Source of the DNA: CAWJNF01 sp963844235
GTDB lineage: Bacteria > Actinomycetota > Thermoleophilia > Gaiellales > Gaiellaceae
Assembly (NCBI GenBank): GCA_963844235.1
Contig: CAWJNF010000008.1
Location: forward strand, 496,001-560,000
Reading direction: 5' to 3'
DNA length: 64,000 nucleotides
Numbering within the stretch: position 1 is the first letter of the stretch; each line of letters starts with the position of its first letter. The position numbers and the translations under genes were made by a program. The notes under the pieces were generated by a model, which was not told the DNA's origin, did not search any database, and was given only the letters and a program-made list of their open reading frames with translations. This document shows, piece by piece, positions 1 through 7,800 of the stretch.

Positions 1-1
1 G

Positions 2-1363
2 ACCTTCACCTTCCACGCACGCGAGATCCAGAGCTACCGGGAGCTGCCGCAGATCCTGTACCACTTCCAGACGAAGGACCGCGACGAGCCGAGGCCCCGC
101 GGTGGTCTGCTTCGCGTCCGCGAGTTCATCATGAAGGACGCGTACTCGTTCGATCGCGACGACGAGGGCCTCGAGCGCAGCTTCCGTCTCCACCTGGGCG
201 CGTACGAGCGCATCTTCGAGCGCTGCGGCATCGAGGCGCATGCTGTGGAGGCCGAGTCGGGGATGATGGGCGGGTCGAGCTCGATCGACTTCCTTGCGCC
301 CGCCGGCGCCGGCGAGAACACCCTGGTGACGTGCGAGCGCGGCGACTACGCCGCCGATATCGAGGTCGCCCGCGGCGTTCCCCGCGGGCCGCAGTTCCCC
401 GATCGCCTGGACGCGCCGCAGGAGGTGGAGACGCCGGGTGTCACGACGATCGACGGGCTCGCTGAGCTGCTCGGCCTCGACCCGGCGGCGACGTCCAAGG
501 CGATGCCGGTCGTGAAGCCGGACGGGACGGTCGTTCTCGGCCTCGTGCGCGGGGACGACCGGCTCGACGAGGCGCGCCTCGCGGTCGCGCTCGGGGACGA
601 CTGCCGGCCGGCGACGGACGAGGAGATCCGCACGGCGTTCGGTGCCGACCCGGGCTCGCTCGGTCCGGTCGGCTTCGCCGGCGAGATCGTCGCCGACGAG
701 GCGCTGCGCGCCGGTCAGTTCGTCGCCGGTGCGAACCGGACCGGCCGGCATCTACGCGGTGTCGAGGCCGGGAGGGACTTCGAGCCGCGCTTCGCCGACC
801 TGCGCGAGCCGCACGAGGGCGATGCGTGCCCGCGCTGCGCAGGCGCCCTGCGCTTCCAGGTCGCGATCGAGGTCGGCCACATCTTCAAGCTCGAGACGCG
901 CTACTCCGTTCCCCTCGGCGCGGTGTACCTGGACGAGAGCGGCAGCGAGCAGCCGATCCTCATGGGCTCCTATGGAATCGGGCCCGGCCGGATCCTCGCC
1001 GCCGCCGTCGAGCAGCGCCACGACGAGGCGGGTATCTGCTGGCCGCGCTCGCTGACGCCGTACGACGTGCACGTCGTCGCCATCGGCGCCCCCGGCGACG
1101 CAGCATCCGCGCTGGCCGAACGTGCCGGCGAGGCGCTCGAAGGCGCCGGTCTGAGCGTTCTGCTCGACGACCGCGACCGCCGTCCCGGCGAGAAGTTCGC
1201 GGACGCCGACCTGCTCGGTTGCCCGGTCCGCGTCACCGTGGGCCGGAAGTCCCTCGCAGACGGCCAGGTCGACGTCCTCACACGAGCGACCCGAGCCGAG
1301 GAGCGGGTACCGGCAGACGCCGTCGGCGACCGATCACGCACCATCCTGGAGGCACTCACATGA
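2..1363 (+). CDS. proS: Proline--tRNA ligase, C-terminal part (5' end outside window)
   Basis: The open frame enters the window at base 2 and runs 453 codons. It charges tRNA-Pro with proline in the cytoplasm. The beginning matches class II synthetase motif 2 (FHAREIQSYRELPQ followed by REFIMKDAYSFD). A long insertion domain of the YbaK editing type follows (about residues 110-250 of this fragment), then motif 3 (GSYGIGPGRILAA) and the anticodon-binding domain starting near PYDVHVVAIG. This is the long bacterial ProS architecture. Its stop overlaps the next start by four bases (ATGA), so the two genes are probably translated together. The tRNA it charges lies 12 kb downstream, which is probably coincidence. 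Confidence 0.96.
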   Translation, partial: TFTFHAREIQSYRELPQILYHFQTKDRDEPRPRGGLLRVREFIMKDAYSFDRDDEGLERSFRLHLGAYERIFERCGIEAHAVEAESGMMGGSSSIDFLAPAGAGENTLVTCERGDYAADIEVARGVPRGPQFPDRLDAPQEVETPGVTTIDGLAELLGLDPAATSKAMPVVKPDGTVVLGLVRGDDRLDEARLAVALGDDCRPATDEEIRTAFGADPGSLGPVGFAGEIVADEALRAGQFVAGANRTGRHLRGVEAGRDFEPRFADLREPHEGDACPRCAGALRFQVAIEVGHIFKLETRYSVPLGAVYLDESGSEQPILMGSYGIGPGRILAAAVEQRHDEAGICWPRSLTPYDVHVVAIGAPGDAASALAERAGEALEGAGLSVLLDDRDRRPGEKFADADLLGCPVRVTVGRKSLADGQVDVLTRATRAEERVPADAVGDRSRTILEALT

Positions 1364-1662
1364 CACGCCGCCGCTTCAGCGAGAGACCGTTCGGGGACAC
1401 CCTGACCGCCCTCATGGCAGAGCAGGGCATGACCTACCGGCAGCTGGCCGCCAAGGCAGGGCTCTCGGCCGGGTACCTGAACCACATGGTCCACGGCAAC
1501 CGGCCCGTTCCGGCGAACGACGTGATGGCGCGTCTTGCCGAGGCGCTCGGCGTCGAGCCCGAGCACTTCCGCGAGTACCGCATCCGCCTGATCACGGAGC
1601 GGCTCGAGGAGATGCCCGAGCTGGTCGACCGGCTCTACCGCCGGCTTGCAGAGGAGCGGTAG
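1360..1662 (+). CDS. XRE-family helix-turn-helix regulator
   Basis: This 100-residue protein starts at an ATG that overlaps the proS stop codon (ATGA). Residues about 14-68 form a classical XRE/Cro HTH: LTALMAEQGMTYRQLAAKAG, then a recognition helix with LSAGYLNHMVHG, then a helix ending in LAEALGVEPEHF. The tail YRIRLITERLEEMPELVDRL is probably a dimerisation helix. It is a DNA-binding regulator with unknown targets. Coupling to proS suggests constitutive expression rather than a stand-alone regulatory locus. Confidence 0.85.
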   Translation: MTRRRFSERPFGDTLTALMAEQGMTYRQLAAKAGLSAGYLNHMVHGNRPVPANDVMARLAEALGVEPEHFREYRIRLITERLEEMPELVDRLYRRLAEER

Positions 1663-1741
1663 GCTTCGACCAGGGGCACGGCCCCGATCCCCTGCAGGGC
1701 CCTGAGATGTCCGGCCCGTCGATCCGAGAAAAGGTGGCGTC

Positions 1742-3112
1742 ATGGCCAAGACGAAGTTCGTGCTCACCGAGAAGAGCATCCCGAAGGCCTGGTACAACAT
1801 CCAGGCCGACCTCCCGCAGCCGCTCCCACCGGTCATCCATCCCGGAACCGGCGAGCCCATCGGACCGGACGATCTCGCGCCGCTCTTTCCCATGGCCGTC
1901 ATCGGCCAGGAGGTCAGCCAGGAGCGCTGGATCGAGATCCCCGATCCCGTCCGCGACGTGCTGCGCCTGTGGCGTCCGACGCCGCTCTTTCGCGCGCGCA
2001 GGCTCGAGCACGCGCTCGATACGCCCGCGCACATCTACTACAAGTACGAGGGGGTCTCGCCCGCCGGCTCGCACAAGCCGAACACCGCCATCGCGCAGGC
2101 CTTCTACAACAAGGAAGAGGGCGTCAAGGGCCTCACGACCGAGACCGGCGCCGGCCAGTGGGGCAGCTCGCTTGCGATGGCCTGCAACTTCTTCGACCTC
2201 GAGTGCGAGGTCTACATGGTGAAGATCTCCTACGAGCAGAAGCCCTACCGGCGCAGCATCATGCAGACGTTCGGCGCGAGCGTCACGCCGAGCCCCTCCG
2301 ACCGGACGAACGCGGGCCGCTCCATCCTCGAGCAGGACCCGGAGTCGCCCGGCTCGCTCGGCATCGCCATCTCGGAGGCGGTCGAGGCGGCGGCCACAAG
2401 CGGCGGCGCCAAGAAGTACTCGCTCGGCTCGGTGCTGAACCATGTCCTCCTGCACCAGACCGTCATCGGCCTCGAGGCGCTCGAGCAGTTCGAGCTGGCG
2501 GAGGAGTATCCCGACGTCGCTATCGGCTGCGTCGGCGGCGGGTCGAACTTCGGCGGCTTCGCGCTGCCGTTCGTCCGCGAGAACCTCACGAGCGGCAAGA
2601 AGACGCGGATCATCGCGGTCGAGCCCACGGCGGCGCCGAGCCTCACCAGGGGCCGCTACATCTACGACTTCGGCGACACCGCCGCATCGACGCCGCTCCT
2701 GAAGATGTTCACGCTCGGCCATACCTTCATCCCCGCGCCCGTGCATGCCGGCGGCCTGCGCTACCACGGGATTGCGCCGATCGTGTCGGCACTCCACGAG
2801 CAGGGGCTGATCGAGGCCGTGGCCGTGACCCAGAACCCGGTCTTCGAGGCTGCCGCCCGCTTCGCGCGCGCCGAGGGCATCATCCCCGCCCCCGAGGCGG
2901 CGCACGCCATCCGCGTCGCGATCGACGAGGCGCTGAAGGCGAAGGAGGCCGGCGAGGAGAAGGTCATCGCGTTCAACCTCTCCGGTCACGGGCACTTCGA
3001 CATGGGCGCCTACGACGAGTACTTCGCCGGCAACCTGCCGGACTTCGAGTACGACGAGTCGCTCGTCGAGGCGGCGCTCTCCAAGCTCCCGGCGGTGGGC
3101 GCACCGGCGTAA
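1742..3112 (+). CDS. trpB: Tryptophan synthase beta chain, TrpB2 (long) type
   Basis: The 456-residue PLP enzyme is of the TrpB2 class, recognised by its long N-terminal extension (WYNIQADLPQPLPPVIHPGT) and its length over 440 residues. It condenses indole or indole-like substrates with serine. The PLP lysine is Lys112 in SPAGSHKPNTA, and the phosphate-binding loop is CVGGGSNFGG near residue 262. No trpA or other trp gene is adjacent, as is common for TrpB2, which is often regarded as an indole-salvage enzyme outside the trp operon. The ATG is well placed 79 bases after the preceding gene. Confidence 0.93.
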   Translation: MAKTKFVLTEKSIPKAWYNIQADLPQPLPPVIHPGTGEPIGPDDLAPLFPMAVIGQEVSQERWIEIPDPVRDVLRLWRPTPLFRARRLEHALDTPAHIYYKYEGVSPAGSHKPNTAIAQAFYNKEEGVKGLTTETGAGQWGSSLAMACNFFDLECEVYMVKISYEQKPYRRSIMQTFGASVTPSPSDRTNAGRSILEQDPESPGSLGIAISEAVEAAATSGGAKKYSLGSVLNHVLLHQTVIGLEALEQFELAEEYPDVAIGCVGGGSNFGGFALPFVRENLTSGKKTRIIAVEPTAAPSLTRGRYIYDFGDTAASTPLLKMFTLGHTFIPAPVHAGGLRYHGIAPIVSALHEQGLIEAVAVTQNPVFEAAARFARAEGIIPAPEAAHAIRVAIDEALKAKEAGEEKVIAFNLSGHGHFDMGAYDEYFAGNLPDFEYDESLVEAALSKLPAVGAPA

Positions 3113-3189
3113 GATCTCGGGCCTGCCGTTCGCCCGCGGCCGGTCTCTATGCTCGCGGCCCTCCACGACCGGAAGGAGACACGCACACG

Positions 3190-3609
3190 ATGGATCCCGA
3201 GCCCACGATGCGACGCCTGTACGAGCTGCTCACCGCCGGCGACGTCGACAGCTTCGGCGACCTACTCGCCGACGACTTCGTCGAGCACGAGGAGCTCCCC
3301 GGCCTCACGCCGACGAAGGAGGGGGTTATTGCGTTGTTCCGGATGTACATCGCGGCGTTCCCAGACCTCCGGATGGTCCCGGAGGACGTTCTGACGAGCG
3401 GCGACAAGGCTGTCGCTCGCGTGAGGGCGACCGGAACCCATCAAGGCGAGTTCATGGGCATGTCGGCAACGGGCAAGGCTGTCGACGTCCAGCTGATCGA
3501 CATCATCCGCTTCGGCGACGATGGGCTCGCGCGAGAGCACTGGGGAGTTTTCGACACGATGACGATGATGCAACAGCTCGGCGCAGCGCCCGACGGCCCT
3601 CCCACCTAG
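3190..3609 (+). CDS. SnoaL-like ester cyclase / NTF2-fold protein
   Basis: This 139-residue protein has the SnoaL-like polyketide-cyclase/ester-cyclase pattern: LYELLTAGDVDSFGDLLADD near the start, then FVEHEELPG, a helix with ALFRMYIAAFPDLRM, and the strands HQGEFMGMSATGKAVDV and IIRFGDDGLAREHWGVFD. The family forms NTF2-like barrels and includes cyclases, isomerases and many proteins of unknown role. A GGAAGGAG ribosome site sits about ten bases before the ATG. It is the last intact gene before the first tRNA-Pro fragment, so it marks the left chromosomal flank of the island cluster. Its substrate is unknown. Confidence 0.82.
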   Translation: MDPEPTMRRLYELLTAGDVDSFGDLLADDFVEHEELPGLTPTKEGVIALFRMYIAAFPDLRMVPEDVLTSGDKAVARVRATGTHQGEFMGMSATGKAVDVQLIDIIRFGDDGLAREHWGVFDTMTMMQQLGAAPDGPPT

Positions 3610-3716
3610 ACGCCTCCGGCGGTCACCGTTTGCGGAGCGACAGGCGTCCCCTGAGGCCCCGACGGCCGGACGCGGTAGTCGTGACGAGCTGCGCTGGTGG
3701 ATCGCTGGTACTGCGC

Positions 3717-3819
3717 CCGAGCAAGCACAACGGGATGCAATACGGCCGAGAGATCGCAACCGCTATGGTGGAGCCGTCGCGGGGTGTGGCGCAGCCTGGT
3801 TAGCGCGCCAGTCTGGGGG
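3717..3819 (+). repeat. Direct repeat with 5' half of tRNA-Pro (attL of element A)
   Basis: These 103 bases match 13135-13237 with one mismatch (C at 3778, T at 13196). The segment contains the region upstream of tRNA-Pro and the tRNA from its first base (3780) through the anticodon loop CTGGGGG. Identity ends exactly at the 3' edge of that loop, so no functional tRNA can be made here. I read it as the left attachment site of element A. Confidence 0.85.
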
Positions 3820-3937
3820 CCGGACGGGACAGATGAACCGAGTCCGGCCGGCTCCGTCCGTGTCCCCGATATGCAGGAGTTTCCCGGGAGCGTGGTGAAC
3901 CGAGTACGCTCGCGTCCGGCCGCTTCCCGGCGGCTCC

Positions 3938-3959
3938 TGGTAGATGGCTGGTAGATGGC
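3938..3959 (+). repeat. Two-unit 11-base direct repeat, candidate integrase arm site (element A, left)
   Basis: TGGTAGATGGC occurs twice head to tail. The same 11-mer followed by TGGTAGA occurs at 13113-13130, at the other end of element A. The one-turn spacing and position about 120 bases inside the end fit arm-type sites for a tyrosine integrase. A weaker version (TGGTGGATCGCTGGTA) precedes the repeat at 3717. Confidence 0.6.
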
Positions 3960-3984
3960 CGCGGGAGGTCTCGCACGCCATCAC

Positions 3985-4175
3985 GCGACCGGGTAGGCTC
4001 ACGATCCGGTTCCGCCGCGAACCCTCCGGTGGGGCCGTCTGCGGCCGAGCCCGCCCCCGAGTTCTCCTCGCAAGTTCTCGCGGGCGGGGCCTCGGTCGTC
4101 TTCGTCTAGGCAGCTCCGTCGGGGCCTCGAGCGCGCGCCGTTTGTGCATGGAGTGCGCATGACCGAAGGTGCCGT
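3985..4175 (+). repeat. Structured 190-base repeat, copy 1
   Basis: It is roughly 80 percent alike, by eye, to 5311-5490. Both copies preserve a small stem (GGTTC and GAACC around a CGCC loop), a GGTGGGGCCG segment and a GC-rich hairpin (CCCGCC...GGCGGGG), and both end near GTGCGCAT. Preserved pairing suggests a structured RNA or a terminator/leader unit. Copy 2 lies just upstream of the DUF3467 gene. Confidence 0.5.
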
Positions 4176-4541
4176 CCGATGAGGAGCGCGACGGCTGACC
4201 GTACCTCGCCTAGAGGTCGGCTCGGCCTGCCACAAGGGGGGCCGTGTGAACGGGGAAAGCCGAGCGGCGGTTGCCGTCATCCCCCAGTCGCGTTGGATGC
4301 ACGCCGCTCGACCCTCGCCCACCGGGACGCCTCAGGTTTCTATCAAGCCAAGCGGATGCCTGCAGAGGTCCTGCTAACGGAGCAGGCCGGCCAAAGGCAT
4401 TCGGGGTCGGTCTGTTCCCCGTCCCTGGGCCAGCCCGCTCTCCGCGGGCGAATGTCCATCACCGCGGTCCCGATCCCTGCGGCTGCCGGAATCGGACGCG
4501 CCGCCAGCGTATCTGGTTGCAAGCGCCACTACAAGGCGAGC

Positions 4542-4570
4542 GAGGGGGCGCGCTACGTCAACGCCCCCTC
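4542..4570 (+). terminator. GC-rich hairpin GAGGGGGCG...CGCCCCCTC
   Basis: An inverted repeat with a nine-base stem ends the region before the zinc-ribbon promoter. Related hairpins occur at 21913-21939 and 25675-25692, all inside the islands. It has no strong T-run, so function as a terminator is inferred. Confidence 0.45.
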
Positions 4571-4729
4571 TACGCACGCTGACCCAGAGAACCGCATCCC
4601 CTGGTTCGCGTGCGATCTTGTGGCCTAACCGTTCTCGCCGATCGCAGTGGGCCGATGGCCCAGCGCATCAAAGTCGACGCCGCATGCGGGCACCTTTCCC
4701 GCGCTCGCCCAACGCGAAACAGCGAGTCC

Positions 4730-4758
4730 TTGACATCGGGGGGCTTAGACGACCAACT
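4730..4758 (+). promoter_or_regulatory. Promoter of the zinc-ribbon gene
   Basis: TTGACA at 4730-4735, then 17 bases, then CCAACT. The B copy keeps TTGACA and the 17-base spacing and has CTAACT at the -10 position. Conservation across two diverged copies supports a real sigma-70-type promoter, followed by a leader of about 55 bases before the start codon. Confidence 0.55.
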
Positions 4759-4815
4759 GCCCAACCCGAGAGGAGCAGTGACCAGCGCTGCGTTTGGCAT
4801 GTGTCGTCGTAGGGG

Positions 4816-5037
4816 ATGAACGTTTCGATGGTCACGGTTACGACTAGCGACCCGGGCGCGGCGGCCACGGTACTCAGGAGAACGCGACGCACCTACCAGT
4901 ACCACTGCTCAGGCTGCGGCTATGGCGTTGTCGCTTGCGAGCTCCCCGTCACCTGCCCGATGTGTCTCGGCACCGTCTGGGAGCTCGCGATGACGAACCC
5001 CGCGATGTCCGACGACACGTTTGCGCCGACCCGTTAA
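4816..5037 (+). CDS. Small zinc-ribbon protein of the islands
   Basis: This 73-residue protein has two CxxC pairs: CSGCGYGVV and, 14 residues later, CPMC. That pattern suggests a single zinc ribbon of rubredoxin or rubrerythrin-like type. The N-terminus VLRRTRRTYQYHCSGCG is basic and aromatic. Translation may start at the ATG at 4828, because AGGGGATG lies too close to the first ATG. A second copy is encoded at 25155-25424 in element B, with the same promoter and leader. I do not recognise a named family and assign no function. Keeping the gene and its control region in two diverged elements suggests it is useful to the element. Confidence 0.75.
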   Translation: MNVSMVTVTTSDPGAAATVLRRTRRTYQYHCSGCGYGVVACELPVTCPMCLGTVWELAMTNPAMSDDTFAPTR

Positions 5038-5171
5038 GGGTTCCCGGCACAAGGCGCGCCTCAAGCCAGAGGTGCAGTAGCACCAGTCACGGCAAAGGCC
5101 GGGCGGGGTACTTGGGGCGTGACGCCCCACAGGGCGTCAAACCCTCCGCCGACCTGAGGGCGCTTCGGTCT

Positions 5172-5200
5172 GGGGGGCCGCGCAGCGCGGCCCCCTCCCC
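5172..5200 (+). terminator. Strong hairpin downstream of zinc-ribbon gene
   Basis: GGGGGCCGCG and CGCGGCCCCC pair around a short loop. It lies about 140 bases after the zinc-ribbon stop. The B copy has the equivalent hairpin at 25039-25062, so the structure is conserved. Confidence 0.6.
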
Positions 5201-5310
5201 ATTACCCAGCGGACCTCAAGCCTGACGCTCGAGCTCCTCCCTCAGCGTCCCGCACAGCGGCCGAATCGACGCAAGCCGAATAAAGGGACGGCACCTTCGC
5301 CAATCTCAGC

Positions 5311-5490
5311 AGCGACCGGCTAGGCTCACCGTCCGGTTCCGCCACGAACCCCCGGTGGGGCCGACTGCGGCCGAGGGTGAGTCCCGCCCCGAGTTTCTCC
5401 CCCGTTTCTCGCGGGCGGGGCTCCGGTCGTTCCCGTCTGGGCGCGGCTCCCTGGGACTTCGAGCGCCGCGTTTGCGCATGAAGTGCGCAT
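5311..5490 (+). repeat. Structured 190-base repeat, copy 2
   Basis: Partner of 3985-4175; see that entry for the shared stems. This copy ends about 30 bases before the start of the DUF3467 gene and may act as its leader. The rest of the gap 5038-5310 holds only the terminator region of the zinc-ribbon gene. Confidence 0.5.
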
Positions 5491-5521
5491 AGCGTCCGTG
5501 GCCTGTGGAATCATCACCCGC

Positions 5522-5853
5522 GTGGCCGAGAACGAAGAAGGCGCCGGCGAAGAGCAGCCGTCCCTCGAGATCATCGTTCAGCCGGAACACCTCGCCGGCG
5601 TATGGTCTAACTTCGCCCAGGTCCACCACAGCGAGCACGAATTCACGCTCGACTTCGTGCGCCTCGACTACAGCGCCGGGAGTCCACGCGCCGCGGCATC
5701 GTCGTCGCTCGCGTAGCGTTCTCGCCGCTGTTCATCCTCCAGCTGATCGACGCCCTGCAGAGGAACTGGGACAGCTACGCTGAAAAGGCGATGCCGAAGG
5801 AGGTCCGTGACGATGCCACAGGAGAAGGTGACGATCAAACACCTGGAGCCTGA
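5522..5853 (+). pseudogene. DUF3467-family gene, frameshifted
   Basis: The first frame encodes LEIIVQPEHLAGVWSNFAQV, then HHSEHEFTLDFVRLDY. The continuation RGIVVARVAFSPLFILQLID and ALQRNWDSYAEK lies in a different frame from about base 5692. Together they make a complete DUF3467 protein: strand-rich N-terminal half, then a helix with the family hallmark of sequence after LSPLF. One indel between 5672 and 5692 separates the halves. The best start is GTG at 5522. The 3' end overlaps a small gene with a strong ribosome site. The function of DUF3467 is unknown. Confidence 0.75.
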
Positions 5854-5986
5854 GCGGCTGCCTCCAGCGCCTGACACGAGCACGGACACGGGCGAGAGCG
5901 ACGTCCCCGAGGACGCCCGTCGAACGCTCGCCGCAGTGCTAGCGAGCCAGGTACGAGAAGCGAGCCGGTCGCAGGCGCCGCGCTAG
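5813..5986 (+). CDS. Small acidic hypothetical protein
   Basis: The frame is 57 residues long, begins MPQEKVTIKHLEPERLPPAP and ends with a helix ARRTLAAVLASQVREASRSQ. An AAGGAGGT ribosome site at 5797-5804 lies at ideal distance from the ATG, inside the 3' end of the DUF3467 gene. That makes the start convincing and suggests translational coupling. I do not recognise the product. Confidence 0.6.
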   Translation: MPQEKVTIKHLEPERLPPAPDTSTDTGESDVPEDARRTLAAVLASQVREASRSQAPR

Positions 5987-6102
5987 CGTTCCCGAGCGTC
6001 GGGCTTCCCATTTCCTCGCCCCAGGTCGCGCTTCGCGCGGCTTGAGCACAAGCTCGGCGAGGCCGAGGCGGCTGCTCGTCTAGGCTTGCCGCTCGGCCGA
6101 GC

Positions 6103-6513
6103 ATGGACAGCGCGACGTCGGACACCACGCTGGCCCTGACCGCCTTCACGGCGGCCTTGGCGGCCGGTGCGCTCTATTTCGCGTGGCGTACTGTCCGAGA
6201 GACCCGCGCCATGCGGCGCGACGAAGAGACTGCGCGGCGGATGCAGCGTCTTGAGCGGGTGGGCGAGCTCGTGGGCGAGCTCGGCCGGCTCTCGGCCGGG
6301 AATCCTTCCTATGACGAACTCCGCCTCTTGCAGCGACGGATGACGGTGACCTTGGCGCTTCTCCCTGAACCCGTGACCGTGACGCGCGCTCTGGCGGCAG
6401 CCGAGCTTGTTGACGCCGGGGGCACCGCGACTGTCCGCACGCCGGAACTGGTAGAACGCGCCGGTGCGGCGCTGGAGGAGATCGCCGCCACGATCGCCGG
6501 CGGCGGCCCCTAG
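6103..6513 (+). CDS. Small membrane-anchored coiled-coil protein
   Basis: The protein has 136 residues. Residues about 8-27 (TLALTAFTAALAAGALYFAW) form one transmembrane segment. A charged helix follows (RETRAMRRDEETARRMQRLE), then a mixed helical domain to the end. Small anchors of this kind are common in actinobacterial islands and phages. No enzymatic motif is visible and I do not assign a role. Confidence 0.65.
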   Translation: MDSATSDTTLALTAFTAALAAGALYFAWRTVRETRAMRRDEETARRMQRLERVGELVGELGRLSAGNPSYDELRLLQRRMTVTLALLPEPVTVTRALAAAELVDAGGTATVRTPELVERAGAALEEIAATIAGGGP

Positions 6514-6515
6514 CG

Positions 6516-6746
6516 TTAGCGGCGGCGGAGGATCGCCCTATCCGGCCGTGTGCCTGGCGACGCGTCGCCCACCCCGAATCCGATCACGGGGATTCCGCGA
6601 AGGTCGCCGGGCGAGCCGGGTACCCGCGGGTCGTTCGCGTGGCGTGGCGCCTCGGCTCGGGCTTCGAGGACGGCTCTCGAGACGCGACGTTCCATCTCGG
6701 TGGCGGATGCGCGCCGGTCGAGCCAGACGCGGAAGTGGTCGGCCAC
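6516..6746 (-). CDS. Possible small hypothetical protein
   Basis: The minus-strand frame from a GTG at 6746 gives about 76 residues beginning with ADHFRVWLDRRASATEMERR and ending with LRGIPVIGFGVG and a basic tail. It has good third-position GC. There is no clear ribosome site and it converges on the preceding gene with a two-base gap. It could be an accidental frame. Confidence 0.35.
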   Translation of the reverse strand: MADHFRVWLDRRASATEMERRVSRAVLEARAEAPRHANDPRVPGSPGDLRGIPVIGFGVGDASPGTRPDRAILRRR

Positions 6747-6818
6747 TGTGGCGAGTGTAGCGCCGTGCAGGAGTAGCCTTTCCCGCTGGCGGTCGTCACG
6801 CAATCGGAGGAGGCCGGG

Positions 6819-7010
6819 GTGCAGGAATCTGGCGATCTGACAGTGACCTGGTGGCGGACGATGGGTGGTGAGAAGACCGAGGTCGAGGTCAGCAGCGTGT
6901 GGTTCGAGAACGGATGGATGGTCTACAGGGAAAGGCATGACTCCCGGACGCACATCGCCATCCCAGCGGAAGTGATAGACAAGGCCGAGTTTCGCAGAGC
7001 GGCTGCCTAA
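6819..7010 (+). CDS. Small hypothetical protein
   Basis: The product has 63 residues, starts at GTG and contains VSSVWFENGWMVYRERHDSR and IAIPAEVIDKAEFRRA. The alternation of strands and a terminal helix looks like a real small domain, and the aromatic-rich core argues against chance. No family was recognised. The start is uncertain because no strong ribosome site is visible. Confidence 0.5.
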   Translation: MQESGDLTVTWWRTMGGEKTEVEVSSVWFENGWMVYRERHDSRTHIAIPAEVIDKAEFRRAAA

Positions 7011-7500
7011 AGGCGCCTTCAGTTGCTTAGGCGAAGTCCAGGCGGTACCCGCCGACCAATCGGCTAGGCTGGACCTCGTCCGGCATCGCGGTCGGTCACA
7101 GGTGGCGGCGGCCCGCGCGAGCGGGCCGTTCGCGTTCGGTGAGGCCAGTCCGGCCGACCCTCGCGCTAAGGTGCGTTCACCTGTGATGGAGACCGCGAAA
7201 TGGACAGCCGTCTAGCCCGTTCCTTGGTTCGCTCCGGAAGCGGTGCGGTCGCCGGATACGGAGACGAAGGCGGGCTCGCCGTTCGCGAGTATGGACGTTC
7301 GTGGGCTCTCCGGTCCTATGCGGGACCCTGACCGCTCCTCGCCCTGCCCCTGTACCGCCCCGGTGTCTCACGGCGTCGGCCGCTGCGCCTCGCGAGCGTC
7401 GCGCACGCCGCACTGGCGGTCGCACGGGCCTTAGCCCGCCCTCACCAGCCTCAGCGTCACGTAGTCGGGTCGGTCGGCCGTTCGCCAAGGAAGGGCGTTG
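7011..7500. other. Gap with hairpin and one short open frame
   Basis: The stretch holds a GC-rich hairpin near 7109-7128 (GGCCCGC...GCGGGCC) and a possible short gene at 7200-7331. From 7332 to 7500 I see nothing else I can support. Confidence 0.4.
7200..7331 (+). CDS. Possible 43-residue protein
   Basis: ATG at 7200 is preceded by TGGAGACCGCGAA, an acceptable ribosome site. The product contains SLVRSGSGAVAGYGDEGG and LAVREYGRSWALRSYAG. The same frame stays open after the stop at 7331 for a further stretch, so this may be the front of a longer broken gene. Confidence 0.3.
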   Translation: MDSRLARSLVRSGSGAVAGYGDEGGLAVREYGRSWALRSYAGP

Positions 7501-7800
7501 GTGAACGTCCCGGTCGCGATCCGTGGGGCGGCCGTCGCCATCACGCAGGCGGTCGAGGCTTTTCAGGCCGGCGACATCGAGTACGCCCGCGAACTCGTCG
7601 GCATCGCCGACGGGTATCTCGCCCCTGCCCTCGTCGTGCTCGATCCCGCCGACGACGTCAGGCAGGTCCCGTGCCCGCCGGCGCCGCTGCCGCCGCGCGA
7701 CCCGCACGCCGCGCACGACGCTCTCGTCCGGATCAACCGCCGACTCGGCATCCGGTCTCCCCTGCATCCCAACCAGCTCGAGGGGCGGCGTGCCGCGTGA
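7501..7800 (+). CDS. Small hypothetical protein upstream of the RepA-like ATPase
   Basis: The 99-residue product has a helical N-terminus (AITQAVEAFQAGDIEYAREL) and a C-terminal segment with DALVRINRRLGIRSPLHPNQ. AAGGAAGG lies about ten bases before the GTG. The stop overlaps the ATPase start (GTGA), showing an operon. Small proteins in this position often assist replication or are regulatory; here the role is unknown. Confidence 0.65.
   Translation: MNVPVAIRGAAVAITQAVEAFQAGDIEYARELVGIADGYLAPALVVLDPADDVRQVPCPPAPLPPRDPHAAHDALVRINRRLGIRSPLHPNQLEGRRAA

Larger units (their letters stand above)
3820..4815. other. Non-coding left end of element A
   Basis: I see no convincing gene in this kilobase. 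It contains a two-unit 11-base repeat (3938-3959), a structured repeat (3985-4175) and the beginning of the module shared with element B (from about 4440). Open frames here lack homologous character and ribosome sites. Confidence 0.6.
4440..5215 (+). repeat. Zinc-ribbon module, copy in element A (inverted copy at 25020-25780)
   Basis: This segment matches element B 25020-25780 in the opposite orientation. Matched parts are a GC-rich hairpin, a TTGACA promoter, a leader of about 60 bases, the whole zinc-ribbon gene and the downstream terminator region. Identity is high over the leader and gene. It is the clearest sign that A and B are related and mirror-oriented. Confidence 0.8.

Noticed and set aside
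826..1359. Long plus-strand frame over proS, continuing into the XRE gene
   Set aside because: Only the part from ATG 1360 has protein character; the rest is an arginine-rich shadow of proS.
1592..3166. 524-codon minus-strand frame over trpB
   Set aside because: Shadow of trpB: its composition is that of reversed GC-rich codons and it has no domain.
4179..4628. 149-codon open frame at the left end of element A
   Set aside because: No ribosome site, no domain, and the homologous DNA in element B does not keep the frame open.
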